The notes under the pieces were generated by a model. That model had not been told where the DNA came from, ran no database searches, and saw nothing but the letters and a program-made list of their open reading frames with translations. A program made the position numbers and the translations under genes. A stretch of 64,000 nucleotides of DNA from JANWKQ01 sp964624635 (GTDB taxonomy: Bacteria; Bacteroidota; Bacteroidia; CAIKAF01). Where the stretch lies: contig CAZUXM010000005.1 of assembly GCA_964624635.1 (NCBI GenBank), positions 1 to 64,000 of the forward strand, given 5' to 3'. Below, piece by piece: positions 25,142-34,200 of this stretch (its first letter is position 1; each line of letters opens with the position of its first letter).

Positions 25142-26315
25142 TTTCGTCGTTTTTATTTAATGTTCGGCTTACACTTAAAATAATTCCTAAAGTCAATCCG
25201 GTGAAAAGGGTAGAAGTTCCCCCCATACTTACCATGGGTAAGGGTTGTCCTGTTACCGGAAATATGTTTACTGCTACACACATATTTACTAACGCTTGTA
25301 GTACAAGACTAAAACAAAGCCCTAAGGCTAAAAATGTAGCAAAAGCAAACTCACTTTTTTGTGCTATTCTTATCGCTCGATATATCAATATAAGGTATGC
25401 TAATATGAGTATGAGCCCTCCGAATATAAATCCATATTCCCCAATAATCATGGCGAAAATAAAATCGGAATAACTCTGTGGTAATCTGTATTTATTTAAG
25501 TTGTTAGCCGGACCTGTTCCTAATAATCCACCTTCGGCAATAGCCATTTTTGCGTAAGAAACCTGGTATTGATCTTCGTCAACAGCATTGGCTTGTACTG
25601 TAGTTTCATTCGCCTTTTCGTTTAACCCTGCGAATTTTTCAATACGAGCTTTCCATGTGTTTGCTCTTGGCATTAGTCGTGGAAATGCAAATGATAAGAG
25701 AATAAGTAAGGCAAATCCCCCAATGGCAATTCCAACGAGTGCACCCATGTGTTTAAGCGAACAACGCCCAATGAACATCAATACCAGGCAGTTTACAAAT
25801 AATAATGCCGCGGTACTAAAGTTGGCAGGTAATATTAACCCACAAACAACTATTACCGGAATTACTATGGGTAAAAACCCTTCTTTAAAATCTTTAATCA
25901 CCTCTTGTTTTTTGGCTAATGTTCTGGCTACATAAATCAATAAAACAATTTTGGCTAAGTCAGAAGTTTGAAATGAAATGGGAACACCGGGTATGGTTAA
26001 CCATCTGCTGGCATCATTAATGTTTGATCCCATGATTAACGTAATCAATAAAAGCGGAATAGATACCAATAACCCAATCACTGAAATTTTTGAGAATACT
26101 GTGTATTTTACTCTATGAGCTCCATACATTAACAACATTCCTAAACCTAACATAATGAAACGTTGTATCAGATAATACTCAGTATTTCCACCTTTGTATC
26201 TAAAAGCTAACTGCCCTGCTGAACTATATACAGCTAATAATGAATATACAGAAATGATAATGGCAATAATCCATATCACTCTGTCGCCTTTCATGTATTT
26301 CTGTATAAATGTCAT
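25116..26315 (-). CDS. ftsW: Peptidoglycan glycosyltransferase FtsW (SEDS family)
   Basis: 399 residues with about ten membrane helices. SEDS features are visible: the LAVYSSAGQLAFR start, an SNINDASRWLTIPGVPISFQTSDLAKIVLLIY block, AIAEGGLLGTGP, and a late GQPLPMVSMGGTS. It polymerises lipid II at the septum together with the PBP encoded upstream. FtsW rather than RodA is chosen from its place between murD and murG. A structured repeat and a possible small ORF separate it from murD, an unusually long spacer in this otherwise tight operon. Confidence 0.95.
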   Translation of the reverse strand: MTFIQKYMKGDRVIWIIAIIISVYSLLAVYSSAGQLAFRYKGGNTEYYLIQRFIMLGLGMLLMYGAHRVKYTVFSKISVIGLLVSIPLLLITLIMGSNINDASRWLTIPGVPISFQTSDLAKIVLLIYVARTLAKKQEVIKDFKEGFLPIVIPVIVVCGLILPANFSTAALLFVNCLVLMFIGRCSLKHMGALVGIAIGGFALLILLSFAFPRLMPRANTWKARIEKFAGLNEKANETTVQANAVDEDQYQVSYAKMAIAEGGLLGTGPANNLNKYRLPQSYSDFIFAMIIGEYGFIFGGLILILAYLILIYRAIRIAQKSEFAFATFLALGLCFSLVLQALVNMCVAVNIFPVTGQPLPMVSMGGTSTLFTGLTLGIILSVSRTLNKNDESAVAESDH

Positions 26316-26316
26316 A

Positions 26317-26550
26317 TCATTTTTTTATTTGGGCACCTACGCTATGCTGTGGGGTCGCTGTTCGCTCCGCCCCGTATTGTTCCGCTGTGCTTCTCAATAC
26401 GTGGGCCAAGCCCTCCGCAGCGCTGGCGCTTTCGTTTAATAATTGTTGTCTTGTTTTAATTGAAGCTGATTTTATTTCATTCAACTGGTCAATATCAGGT
26501 TGTGCCCTGAAAAAATATTCCGAATAAAATCTTAAATCATACATAAGCAT
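26317..26550 (-). CDS. Possible small ORF between murD and ftsW, partly encoded by a repeat
   Basis: 77 codons beginning with ATG at 26550, five bases after the murD stop. The first 38 residues (MLMYDLRFYSEYFF, then a polar helix-like stretch) have a protein-like composition; the remaining half is encoded by the structured repeat at 26329-26436 and is alanine-rich and artificial-looking. It could be a remnant of a short gene into which the repeat inserted, or chance. No homologue recognised. Confidence 0.25.
   Translation of the reverse strand: MLMYDLRFYSEYFFRAQPDIDQLNEIKSASIKTRQQLLNESASAAEGLAHVLRSTAEQYGAERTATPQHSVGAQIKK
26329..26436 (+). repeat. Structured GC-rich intergenic repeat, copy 2, inside the dcw operon
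   Basis: Shares TTTGGGCACCTACGCTATG, the GGGGTCGC core, and the CAGCGCTGG end with 5591-5680, in the same orientation. Outer stem GCACC-TA-CGCT (26333-26343) with AGCG-CT-GGCGC (26419-26429), one mismatch. The apical stem is CGTATTG (26373-26379)/CAATACG (26395-26401), different in sequence from copy 1 but again fully paired. It lies antisense to the direction of dcw transcription. Confidence 0.8.
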
Positions 26551-26555
26551 AAATT

Positions 26556-27899
26556 TTAAAGTTCACGTACAGCAGTTTTAAATGCTTTTCCTCTTTCTTC
26601 ATAGTTTTCAAAAAGGTCAAAACTTGCACAAGCCGGTGATAATAAAACCACATCGCCTTTTTTACCCATTTGGTAACCAAGTTTTACTGCTTGTTGCATT
26701 GATTGTGTTTCTTCAATTACAGGAACAATGTCTTTAAAGGCAGCAACGATTTTCGAATTATCTACACCCAAGCAAATAATGGCTTTTACTTTTTGTCCTA
26801 CAACTTCTTTTAGTTCGTCGTAATCGTTTCCTTTATCAACCCCTCCTACAATCCAAATAACGGGTTCACTCATACACTCCAATGCATACCATGTTGAGTT
26901 TACATTGGTAGCTTTTGAATCATTGATGTATTCTACACCACGTACTTTGGTAACTTTTTCAAGTCGGTGTTCAATACCTTCAAAATCAGTAAGTGATTCT
27001 TTAATCACTTCATCAGAGATGTCAACAAGCCTTGCAGCAATTCCTGCGGCCATTGAGTTGTAGAGGTTGTGTTTTCCTTTTAGTGCCAGATCGTTCATAA
27101 ACATGTGAGTTATGGTATTATTTAGGTTTATAATTAATTGCTCGTTTTGTACATAAGAAGTCATTCCTTCATTTTTTTGAATGGAAAACCCCAACTTGTT
27201 TGATTGTATTTTTTGATTATTTATATTCTCCATTGTTAAGTGATCATCTGCACAATAGATAAAATAATCAGCATTGGTTTGTTCTTTGGTAATTAAAAAT
27301 TTTGAATTGATATAGTTTTGTAATTGATATTCGTAACGGTCTAAATGATCAGGAGTAATATTTGTAAGTATAGCCGTATGGATTCTGAATTTATCCAGAC
27401 CATCTAATTGAAAACTACTCAGCTCTAAAACATAGTAATCGCAATCTGTTTTATTTTCTGCTACACTAAATGCAAATCCTTTTCCTACGTTGCCTGCCAC
27501 CCTTACATTTAATCCTGCTTTTTTAAGAATATGATGAGTAAGTAGAGTGGTGGTGGTTTTTCCGTTAGTACCGGTAATGCCAATAATTTTAGCAGAAGTA
27601 TATCTTCCTGCAAATTCTATTTCAGAAATGACAGGTATTCCTTTTGCTTTTATTTTTTTGATCATTTCCACTTTATCAGGTACTCCCGGACTTTTAATTA
27701 CTTCTGTTGCATTAAGTATTTTTTCTTCAGTATGATTCCCCTCTTCAAATTCAATATTCTCTTTAGCTAATACATCTTTATATTTTGTTTTTAAACCTCC
27801 TTTGTCAGACAAGAACACGTCATAGCCTTTGTGCTTTGCCAATACAGCTGCACCTACGCCACTTTCACCCCCTCCTATGACAACTAATCTTTTTTGCAT
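26556..27899 (-). CDS. murD: UDP-N-acetylmuramoylalanine--D-glutamate ligase
   Basis: Adds D-Glu to UDP-MurNAc-Ala. 447 residues. It starts QKRLVVIGGGESGVGAA (nucleotide-binding domain), has the ATP loop GITGTNGKTTTTLL, then TNITPDHLDRYEYQLQNY and the C-terminal INDSKATNVNSTWYAL and VWIVGGVDKGNDY. All four are Mur-ligase landmarks in proper order. It starts one base before the mraY stop. Confidence 0.97.
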   Translation of the reverse strand: MQKRLVVIGGGESGVGAAVLAKHKGYDVFLSDKGGLKTKYKDVLAKENIEFEEGNHTEEKILNATEVIKSPGVPDKVEMIKKIKAKGIPVISEIEFAGRYTSAKIIGITGTNGKTTTTLLTHHILKKAGLNVRVAGNVGKGFAFSVAENKTDCDYYVLELSSFQLDGLDKFRIHTAILTNITPDHLDRYEYQLQNYINSKFLITKEQTNADYFIYCADDHLTMENINNQKIQSNKLGFSIQKNEGMTSYVQNEQLIINLNNTITHMFMNDLALKGKHNLYNSMAAGIAARLVDISDEVIKESLTDFEGIEHRLEKVTKVRGVEYINDSKATNVNSTWYALECMSEPVIWIVGGVDKGNDYDELKEVVGQKVKAIICLGVDNSKIVAAFKDIVPVIEETQSMQQAVKLGYQMGKKGDVVLLSPACASFDLFENYEERGKAFKTAVREL

Positions 27900-27900
27900 T

Positions 27901-29196
27901 TTATCGCATTTTTAAAGTAAGAATGGTTATTACAGCTAACTTTAATCCTACAATCCAAAATCTGGTAACAATTTTTGTTTCGTGCATATTTTTCTTTTGG
28001 TAGTGATGGTGCAGTGGAGCCATCCTAAATAACCGATGTGCCTGAGCAAACTCTAATCCTTTTCTTTTTTTCTGATATTTAAAGTAGCCTACTTGTAAAA
28101 CCACCGATAGATTTTCGATTAAGAATACTCCACATAGAATAGGAAGTAATAATTCTTTACGAACCATAATTGCCATTACGGCAATAATTCCTCCTAATGA
28201 TAAACTCCCGGTATCCCCCATAAAAACTTGTGCCGGATATGCATTGTACCAAAGAAACCCAACTGTTGCTCCAACAAATGCTGCCCCAAAAATTACCAAC
28301 TCACCTATGTTAGGTATAAACATAATGTTGAGATAGTCTGCAAAAATGGCGTTACCACTTACATAGGCAAAAATGGCTAATACAACTCCAATAATTGCAG
28401 ATGTACCTGTAGCTAATCCATCTAGCCCATCCGTCATGTTTGCACCATTCGATACTGCGGTAATGATGAAAATAACGGCCGGAATAAATATTGCCCAGGC
28501 ATATTTGGCTGCCCATTTTGGACTTGCACCAAAAATTTTCCATACTGATTCATAATTAAACTCATGTGTTTTGATAAAAGGCACAGTAGTCATCATTGAT
28601 TTTTTATCACGGAATTCAATAACTCCTGCCTGTGGAGTGCCTTCTGCCATTTGAGTATATTGAGAATATAATTGTGCAGTTTGGTTAGCTCCCGGTTCTG
28701 TAACCATCGTAAATTCTCTCACCTTTACATCATCATGGAAATAAAGTGTGCATCCAACGATTAATCCAATACCTACCTGACCAACAATTTTAAATTTACC
28801 TGCTAATCCTGCTTTATTTTTTTTGAATACTTTGATATAGTCATCAAGAAAACCAATGGTGCCTAACCAAACGGTAGAAATTAAAATTAGAATGGTGTAA
28901 ATGTTATCTAGTTTCGCAAATAGTAGAGTAGGAATAATAATGGCAGAAAGAATAATCAATCCTCCCATAGTTGGTGTTCCTTTTTTCTGAATTTGTCCTT
29001 CTAAACCAAGGTCACGAACAATTTCCCCAATTTGTTTTAACTGGAGTTTCCGAATGATACTTTTACCTATCACCGCAGAAATAATCAGAGAAACAATCAT
29101 CGCAAATGCAGCTCTAAAAGAGATGTACTGCAATAAGCCAACACCGGGGATGTTGATCTCCGCTGCGTTTAAATATTCGTATAGATGATAAAACAT
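27901..29196 (-). CDS. mraY: Phospho-N-acetylmuramoyl-pentapeptide-transferase
   Basis: Makes lipid I by moving phospho-MurNAc-pentapeptide to undecaprenyl phosphate. 431 residues and about ten membrane helices. Catalytic landmarks: GTPTMGGL, FLDDYIKVFKKNKAGL, MTDGLDGLATG, NAYPAQVFMGDTGSL and the APLHHHYQKK loop. It carries a soluble insertion of about 60 residues (around 150-215) after the DDYIK region, a common feature of Bacteroidota MraY. It lies between murE (3-base spacing) and murD (1 base). Confidence 0.97.
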   Translation of the reverse strand: MFYHLYEYLNAAEINIPGVGLLQYISFRAAFAMIVSLIISAVIGKSIIRKLQLKQIGEIVRDLGLEGQIQKKGTPTMGGLIILSAIIIPTLLFAKLDNIYTILILISTVWLGTIGFLDDYIKVFKKNKAGLAGKFKIVGQVGIGLIVGCTLYFHDDVKVREFTMVTEPGANQTAQLYSQYTQMAEGTPQAGVIEFRDKKSMMTTVPFIKTHEFNYESVWKIFGASPKWAAKYAWAIFIPAVIFIITAVSNGANMTDGLDGLATGTSAIIGVVLAIFAYVSGNAIFADYLNIMFIPNIGELVIFGAAFVGATVGFLWYNAYPAQVFMGDTGSLSLGGIIAVMAIMVRKELLLPILCGVFLIENLSVVLQVGYFKYQKKRKGLEFAQAHRLFRMAPLHHHYQKKNMHETKIVTRFWIVGLKLAVITILTLKMR

Positions 29197-29199
29197 AGT

Positions 29200-30657
29200 C
29201 TATATATTTTTGAATGCATTGGTTAATTCTTCTACATCGTCAAAATGATGTTTTACTCCTTGTACCTCTTGATAAGTTTCATGTCCTTTTCCTGCAAGTA
29301 GAATCACATCATTATTCCCTGCCAACTTGCAAGCAGCTGCAATAGCCTCTCTCCTGTCAGTAATCGTAATTGTTTTAATTAAATCATCAAGGTCAAGACC
29401 ATCTTTCATTTCCTTAATGATTTGTTCCGGGTCTTCATTTCGTGGATTATCAGAAGTAATAATTACTTTATCAGATAATCCCGCAGCTACTTTAGCCATT
29501 ACTGGTCGTTTGGTCTTATCTCTGTTTCCACCACAACCTACAATGGTTATTACTTTTTGTTCTTTTTTTACAATATCTCTTATTGTGTTCAATACATTTT
29601 GTAATGCATCAGGGGTATGTGCATAATCAACAATACCTGTAATTTCTTTTGGACCTTTTACAATTTCAAATCTCCCATCTACGGGTTCCAATGTACTTAG
29701 GGTTGTAAGTGCATTCATTTTATCAATGCCTAATAACACTGCAGTACCATAAATTGCTGTTAGGTTATATGCGTTAAACTCACCTACAAATTGAGCCCAT
29801 ACTTCGGTATGGTCAACACTCAATTGTAAACCTGCAATATTGTTTTCAATAATGCGTGTTTTAAAATCGGCAATATTTCTTAAAGCATAATAATGTTTAT
29901 TGGCTTTGCAGTTTTGCAACATTATTTTCCCGTTTTTGTCATCAGCATTGGATAGGGCAAATGCGGAATCCTTTAATCCATCGAACAATAATTTTTTGGA
30001 TTTGAGATAATGATCAAAAGTTTGATGATAATCTAAATGATCATGAGTAAGGTTGGTAAACACGGCACCCTTAAATTCAATTCCTTCCACCCGGCCCTGA
30101 TCCAATGCATGTGAACTTACTTCCATAAAACACATCTTGCATTTTTTATCTACCATTTCGCGTAAAGTCTTATTTAAACTTATTGCATCAGGGGTAGTAT
30201 GGGTTGCCGGAAGTATAGTTTTATCAATAACAATTTTTACGGTGCTTATTAAACCGCATTTTACATCCAGTTTTGTAAATAGGTTGTACAAACCTGTAGC
30301 AACACTGGTTTTTCCGTTCGTTCCGGTAATGCCAATAAGTTTAATTTCTTTTGAGGGGTGATCATAAAAGTTGGCAGCGATGTTCCCTAATGCTTTTTTA
30401 GTATCACTTACTTTTACATAGGAAATTCCTTCTTTAAGTTGTGCAGGTAAATTTTCGCAAATAACAGCTACTGCTCCTTTGGCAATTACATCATCAATAA
30501 ATGCATGTCCATCACTTTGTGTGCCTCTTATTGCTATAAAGCAAGAGAGTTTAGTAACTTGTCTTGAGTCAAAACAAATATTCTCAATGGCTGTATTGTT
30601 ATTACCATGGATTTCTATTAACCCTGATTTATATAATATGTCTTTTAATAATTTCAT
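29200..30657 (-). CDS. murE: UDP-MurNAc-tripeptide synthetase (meso-diaminopimelate type)
   Basis: Adds the third residue of the stem peptide. 485 residues. ATP loop GTNGKT at 112-117, TNLTHDHLDYHQTFDHY, and the specificity motif DNPR at 403-406, which in this family indicates meso-diaminopimelate rather than lysine. A late GKGHETYQ completes the pattern. The start overlaps the PASTA frame's stop by four bases (ATGA), so translation is coupled to the PBP gene. Confidence 0.97.
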   Translation of the reverse strand: MKLLKDILYKSGLIEIHGNNNTAIENICFDSRQVTKLSCFIAIRGTQSDGHAFIDDVIAKGAVAVICENLPAQLKEGISYVKVSDTKKALGNIAANFYDHPSKEIKLIGITGTNGKTSVATGLYNLFTKLDVKCGLISTVKIVIDKTILPATHTTPDAISLNKTLREMVDKKCKMCFMEVSSHALDQGRVEGIEFKGAVFTNLTHDHLDYHQTFDHYLKSKKLLFDGLKDSAFALSNADDKNGKIMLQNCKANKHYYALRNIADFKTRIIENNIAGLQLSVDHTEVWAQFVGEFNAYNLTAIYGTAVLLGIDKMNALTTLSTLEPVDGRFEIVKGPKEITGIVDYAHTPDALQNVLNTIRDIVKKEQKVITIVGCGGNRDKTKRPVMAKVAAGLSDKVIITSDNPRNEDPEQIIKEMKDGLDLDDLIKTITITDRREAIAAACKLAGNNDVILLAGKGHETYQEVQGVKHHFDDVEELTNAFKNI

Positions 30658-30920
30658 TTACTCAGTATCAGGGTAATATTTTTTTGTCCGTTAATATTTG
30701 TGCCGGGTAGAATGGATTGTTCTTTTACTAATCCTCTGCCTATTACAATTACTTTTAGTCCAAGTTGTTCCATAATGTATATGGCATCTCTGGCTCCCAT
30801 ACCTTTTACATTAGGAATGGTGTTTTTATCAAATACAATTTCATCAGCACTTATGGTATTTGACGTTTTATTGGTAGTAGCAAAAGTTCCATTGGTTTTG
30901 CCTGATACAGTAATATCCAT
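30654..30920 (-). CDS. PASTA-domain tail of the septal PBP in a shifted frame
   Basis: 88 codons from an ATG at 30920, overlapping the end of the PBP frame by 53 bases. From IPNVKGMGARDAIYIMEQLG to the end it is a clear PASTA domain, the normal C-terminal module of Bacteroidota FtsI-like PBPs. The shift needs +1 reading near the A5 run around 30921-30927. Either a one-base sequencing or real indel split one gene, or the domain is made separately by coupled re-initiation. The reading as a split gene is simpler. Confidence 0.75.
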   Translation of the reverse strand: MDITVSGKTNGTFATTNKTSNTISADEIVFDKNTIPNVKGMGARDAIYIMEQLGLKVIVIGRGLVKEQSILPGTNINGQKNITLILSK

Positions 30921-32727
30921 TTTTACTGGCAGGAATTTGCTTTTTGGTATTTCTTACTTCTGTTTTGTAGAATGCCTGATTGATATCAAACGAAGAAGCA
31001 TAAATTTTATCGGATACTGCTTTAAATATCGGACCGGCTACTACATTACCATAGTACACTCCTTCTGAAGGAGCATTTACCACTACGATGCAAGTGTATT
31101 TAGGGTTATCTGCAGGGAAGTATCCACAGAAAGATGCACGGTATAATCTATTACCGGGTTTACCATATCCGTTCCCGTCATTGGCAATTTGTGCAGTACC
31201 TGTTTTACCCGCAATTTGGTATACAGAGCCATTTAGGTTTTTTGCTGTACCGTTTTGCACCACCCCTTCCATCATTTTTTTCAAAGCTGCAACCGTTCCC
31301 GGTTTACATACTGATTCTTCTAGCACTTCCGTGTCAAAAGTTTTTACAATACGGGTTCTGTCACGTATTTCTTTTACAAATTTTGGCTTAACCATTTTAC
31401 CATTGTTGGCAACCGCATTATATACCGTTAAAATTTGTAACGGAGTAATGTTGATTTCATAACCAAAAGCCATCTGTGCTAAACTTAATCCGCTCCATTC
31501 TTTATCGCCGGGTTCGTGAATAATTGGAGTAGCTTCTCCGGGTAGTCCGGTATTTAGTTTTCTGTCTAAGTGTAATTTTTTTAAATGATCCACAAATTTT
31601 TGTGGATTGTTGTTATAGTGTTGTAATACAGCTTTTATAAAAAATACGTTGGAGGATTGTTCAAACCCTTTTTGCATTGGTATCGTTCCATTTTTATGTG
31701 AATCATGTACAGTGTGCCCATAATACGTAATGCTTCCGTCGTTGGTTGATAGTATTGATTCAGGAGTCATGTATCCATCATCTAATAATGCCATTGCTGT
31801 CATTAATTTAAATGTTGATCCAGGGTCAGTGGCTTCACCTATAGCATAATTAAAACTTTCATTGTAGTTACCATCTTCATCGCGTTTTAAATTGGCAATG
31901 GCGGCAATATCACCGGTTTTGGTTTCCATCACAATAACACAACCATGACTAGAACCATGCATTTTCAATTGTCTGTCTAATTCGCTGGTAGCTACATCCT
32001 GTAATTGTGGATCGATAGTGGTAACCACATCAAAACCATCAATCGGTTCAATGGTATTTTCGTGATCTACCGGTCTCCACATTCCTCCTGCTAATTTTTC
32101 CATGAGTCGTAAACCTTCTTCACCACGCAGGTAACTATCAAATGCCTCCTCAATCCCTAATCCCTGATTATTTTCGGTAGAATCTTTTCCAATAGTTCGT
32201 GCAGCTAAATTTCCATATGGTTTAACCCTTTTATATTTTTCTTCTTCAATTAATCCGCCTTTATACCTTCCTAAATTAAAAATGGGAAATTCACGTACCA
32301 ATTGAACTTCTCTTCTTGTAACATTGCGTTTTACTAATAAGTATTGATTCTTTTCTCTTCTTCCTTTATTTAATAGATCACGATACTGATTCCATGTTTT
32401 GTCTTTAAATAAATAAGCCAGTTGTATGCTTAATGAATCAATATTTTTATTCCAGGTTTCATCAGTTAATTTATCTGCCTGGGTATCCATACGCAAATCG
32501 TACATAGGAACAGATATTGCCATGTAACTGGTATCTTTGGCAAGAATATTTCCACGGGTAGGTTTTACCAAAAACGTATCCTGGCTCATCATTTCAGCCA
32601 TTGATCTCCACTTGTCACCTTCAATAAATTGGATTTGAAAAATTTTCCAAATCACAGCGACACCCATCAACACTACAAAAATGTAGAGGATGTACATGCG
32701 CCATAATATGTCTTTTTTCTTATCCAT
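30868..32727 (-). CDS. ftsI: Septal transpeptidase, penicillin-binding protein (FtsI/PBP3-like)
   Basis: 619 residues in this frame. N-terminal membrane anchor (about 9-30), PBP dimerisation domain with KPTRGNILAKD (about 55-65), then the transpeptidase domain: catalytic Ser304 and Lys307 in PGSTFK, SSN at 358-360 and AGKTGTAQ near 505. It cross-links septal peptidoglycan together with FtsW. The last 20 residues are aberrant because the true C-terminus, a PASTA domain, continues in another frame at 30654-30920. It directly follows the FtsL-like gene. Confidence 0.95.
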   Translation of the reverse strand: MDKKKDILWRMYILYIFVVLMGVAVIWKIFQIQFIEGDKWRSMAEMMSQDTFLVKPTRGNILAKDTSYMAISVPMYDLRMDTQADKLTDETWNKNIDSLSIQLAYLFKDKTWNQYRDLLNKGRREKNQYLLVKRNVTRREVQLVREFPIFNLGRYKGGLIEEEKYKRVKPYGNLAARTIGKDSTENNQGLGIEEAFDSYLRGEEGLRLMEKLAGGMWRPVDHENTIEPIDGFDVVTTIDPQLQDVATSELDRQLKMHGSSHGCVIVMETKTGDIAAIANLKRDEDGNYNESFNYAIGEATDPGSTFKLMTAMALLDDGYMTPESILSTNDGSITYYGHTVHDSHKNGTIPMQKGFEQSSNVFFIKAVLQHYNNNPQKFVDHLKKLHLDRKLNTGLPGEATPIIHEPGDKEWSGLSLAQMAFGYEINITPLQILTVYNAVANNGKMVKPKFVKEIRDRTRIVKTFDTEVLEESVCKPGTVAALKKMMEGVVQNGTAKNLNGSVYQIAGKTGTAQIANDGNGYGKPGNRLYRASFCGYFPADNPKYTCIVVVNAPSEGVYYGNVVAGPIFKAVSDKIYASSFDINQAFYKTEVRNTKKQIPASKNGYYCIRQNQWNFCYYQ

Positions 32728-33143
32728 TAATATATTTTGTTATAATCTGCGGTGCTTACATTAATAACCCTTGGCGGAATGCTATCAGAAATTTGCATTC
32801 CGGTGGGTACTAATGTTTTTGCTACCTGGTATTCTTTTCTTTTTTCAGTGAGCTCTGCCTGAATAGAGATGAACTCTGCATGTAGTTCTTTTATCTCTTC
32901 TTCGGTTTTGGTGATCTCACGAATCTTATTCTCGGCATAATATGCATTGGCGATATATATTGCCAGTATTACAGCAATAAATAAAAAGAAAGGCAGATTT
33001 TTAAGGAAGTAATCTCTTTGTAGAAATTCTCCGTTCAGCAAAAACAAAATAGAAAACCTTCTTTTTTTCTTAGGTTTTACTTTAGTCGTTGTTTCTGTGC
33101 TGCTGCTTTCTGTTTCTTTTATTATGTTTTTATTTTCGCTCAT
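32727..33143 (-). CDS. ftsL: FtsL-like division protein
   Basis: 138 residues from ATG 33143 (MSENKNIIKE); the frame runs back to 33227 but the upstream part is less protein-like and covers a palindrome. A charged cytoplasmic N-terminus with KPKKKRR, one membrane helix (about 50-70, FFLFIAVILAIYIANAYY), then a leucine/glutamate-rich coiled coil and a short tail ending TADYNKIY. This is the bitopic coiled-coil layout of FtsL, in its usual place between rsmH and the PBP gene. Sequence identity to classical FtsL is low, so the name rests on architecture and context. Confidence 0.85.
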   Translation of the reverse strand: MSENKNIIKETESSSTETTTKVKPKKKRRFSILFLLNGEFLQRDYFLKNLPFFLFIAVILAIYIANAYYAENKIREITKTEEEIKELHAEFISIQAELTEKRKEYQVAKTLVPTGMQISDSIPPRVINVSTADYNKIY

Positions 33144-33227
33144 TGTGCCGGATAGAGCTTTGTTTGTTTTAAAGTTTTTTTGTTTGTCATTTCCGTAGTC
33201 TTGATAGTTTCTCGTTTGTATTTCCAA

Positions 33228-33239
33228 TGACTTAAGTCA
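33228..33239. repeat. Perfect 12-bp palindrome TGACTTAAGTCA
   Basis: A perfect palindrome extended by CCA/TGG on the flanks. It lies in the 130-base stretch between rsmH and the FtsL-like start. A related CTTAAG-centred hairpin (CCCACGACTTAAGTTGTGGG) is at 11977-11996. Confidence 0.5.
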
Positions 33240-33273
33240 TGGTTGGTCTGACGTAAACAAACAAGCCAACGGA

Positions 33274-34200
33274 TTATATTTTGATCCCGATTCGAAGTTT
33301 TGCGCTTCGGCTTCGGGGGTTTTTTTCTATCTCTTCATCATCTGGTATTATGGGTTTTGTGGTGAGTGATTTGATGGGAGCTTGTACATTTCCGTAAATG
33401 TCTTTTTCTATTTTCCCTTCCAAGTTTCCACTCTTAAAAAAGTTTTTCACCAATCTGTCTTCCAAGCTATGGTAACTCATAATGGCTATTCTTCCTCCCG
33501 GTTTTAAAACTCTTAAACTACCTTCCAATAAAACTTTCAATACTTCTAGTTCGTCATTTACTTCAATTCGTATGGCTTGAAATAGTTGTACCAGTTGGTC
33601 TTTTTCTAATTGAGGTTTAGTTGAACCTGCAATTGCTTTTTTTAAATCAGAAGGAGTAATAATGGTTTCCAGTTTTCTTGCTTTTACAATTTTCGAAGCA
33701 AGGAGTCTTGAGTTTCGTAATTCACCATAGTAATAAAATACATCCGCCAACTGTTTTTCGTCATACTCGTTTAAAATTATTTGAGCATTTAATTTGGCTG
33801 ATGTATCCATTCGCATATCCATAGGTTCATCAAATCGAATGGAGAAGCCTCTGTTGCCAGTGTCAAACTGGTGACTCGATACTCCAATATCAGCCAGGAT
33901 TCCATCAATTGGAATTATTCCGTCTTGTACCAGATAATTTTCAAAGAACCTATAATTACTTTTTATCAATGTCAACCTTTCATCAGGGAGTTTGTTTGCT
34001 ATTGCATCATCGTCCTGATCAAATGCGTATAGTTTGCCTTTTTGTGTTAGTCTATTCAGTATTTCTGCTGAATGACCACCGCCACCGTAGGTTACATCCA
34101 CATACACTCCTCCCGGGTCGGTTATTAAGCCGTCCACGGTTTGTTTCAGGAGAACAGGAATGTGATAACCATGATCCGTTTCTCCTTTTCCTCTCATCAT
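33274..34200 (-). CDS. rsmH: 16S rRNA (cytosine(1402)-N(4))-methyltransferase
   Basis: Also called MraW. 308 residues. It starts GYHIPVLLKQTVDGL, has the SAM site VDVTYGGGGHSAEIL, DQDDDAIAN, DGILADIGVSSHQFD, the family's RGFSIRFDEPMDMRMD and a late RIAIMSYHSLEDRLVKNFF. It methylates C1402 in the ribosomal P site. The start overlaps the mraZ stop by four bases, and MM at the start leaves two adjacent ATG choices. Confidence 0.97.
   Translation of the reverse strand: MMRGKGETDHGYHIPVLLKQTVDGLITDPGGVYVDVTYGGGGHSAEILNRLTQKGKLYAFDQDDDAIANKLPDERLTLIKSNYRFFENYLVQDGIIPIDGILADIGVSSHQFDTGNRGFSIRFDEPMDMRMDTSAKLNAQIILNEYDEKQLADVFYYYGELRNSRLLASKIVKARKLETIITPSDLKKAIAGSTKPQLEKDQLVQLFQAIRIEVNDELEVLKVLLEGSLRVLKPGGRIAIMSYHSLEDRLVKNFFKSGNLEGKIEKDIYGNVQAPIKSLTTKPIIPDDEEIEKNPRSRSAKLRIGIKI

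Noticed and set aside
33144..33227. 28-codon N-terminal extension of the FtsL-like frame
   Set aside because: Overlaps the TGACTTAAGTCA palindrome and lengthens the cytoplasmic tail beyond family norms; ATG 33143 preferred.
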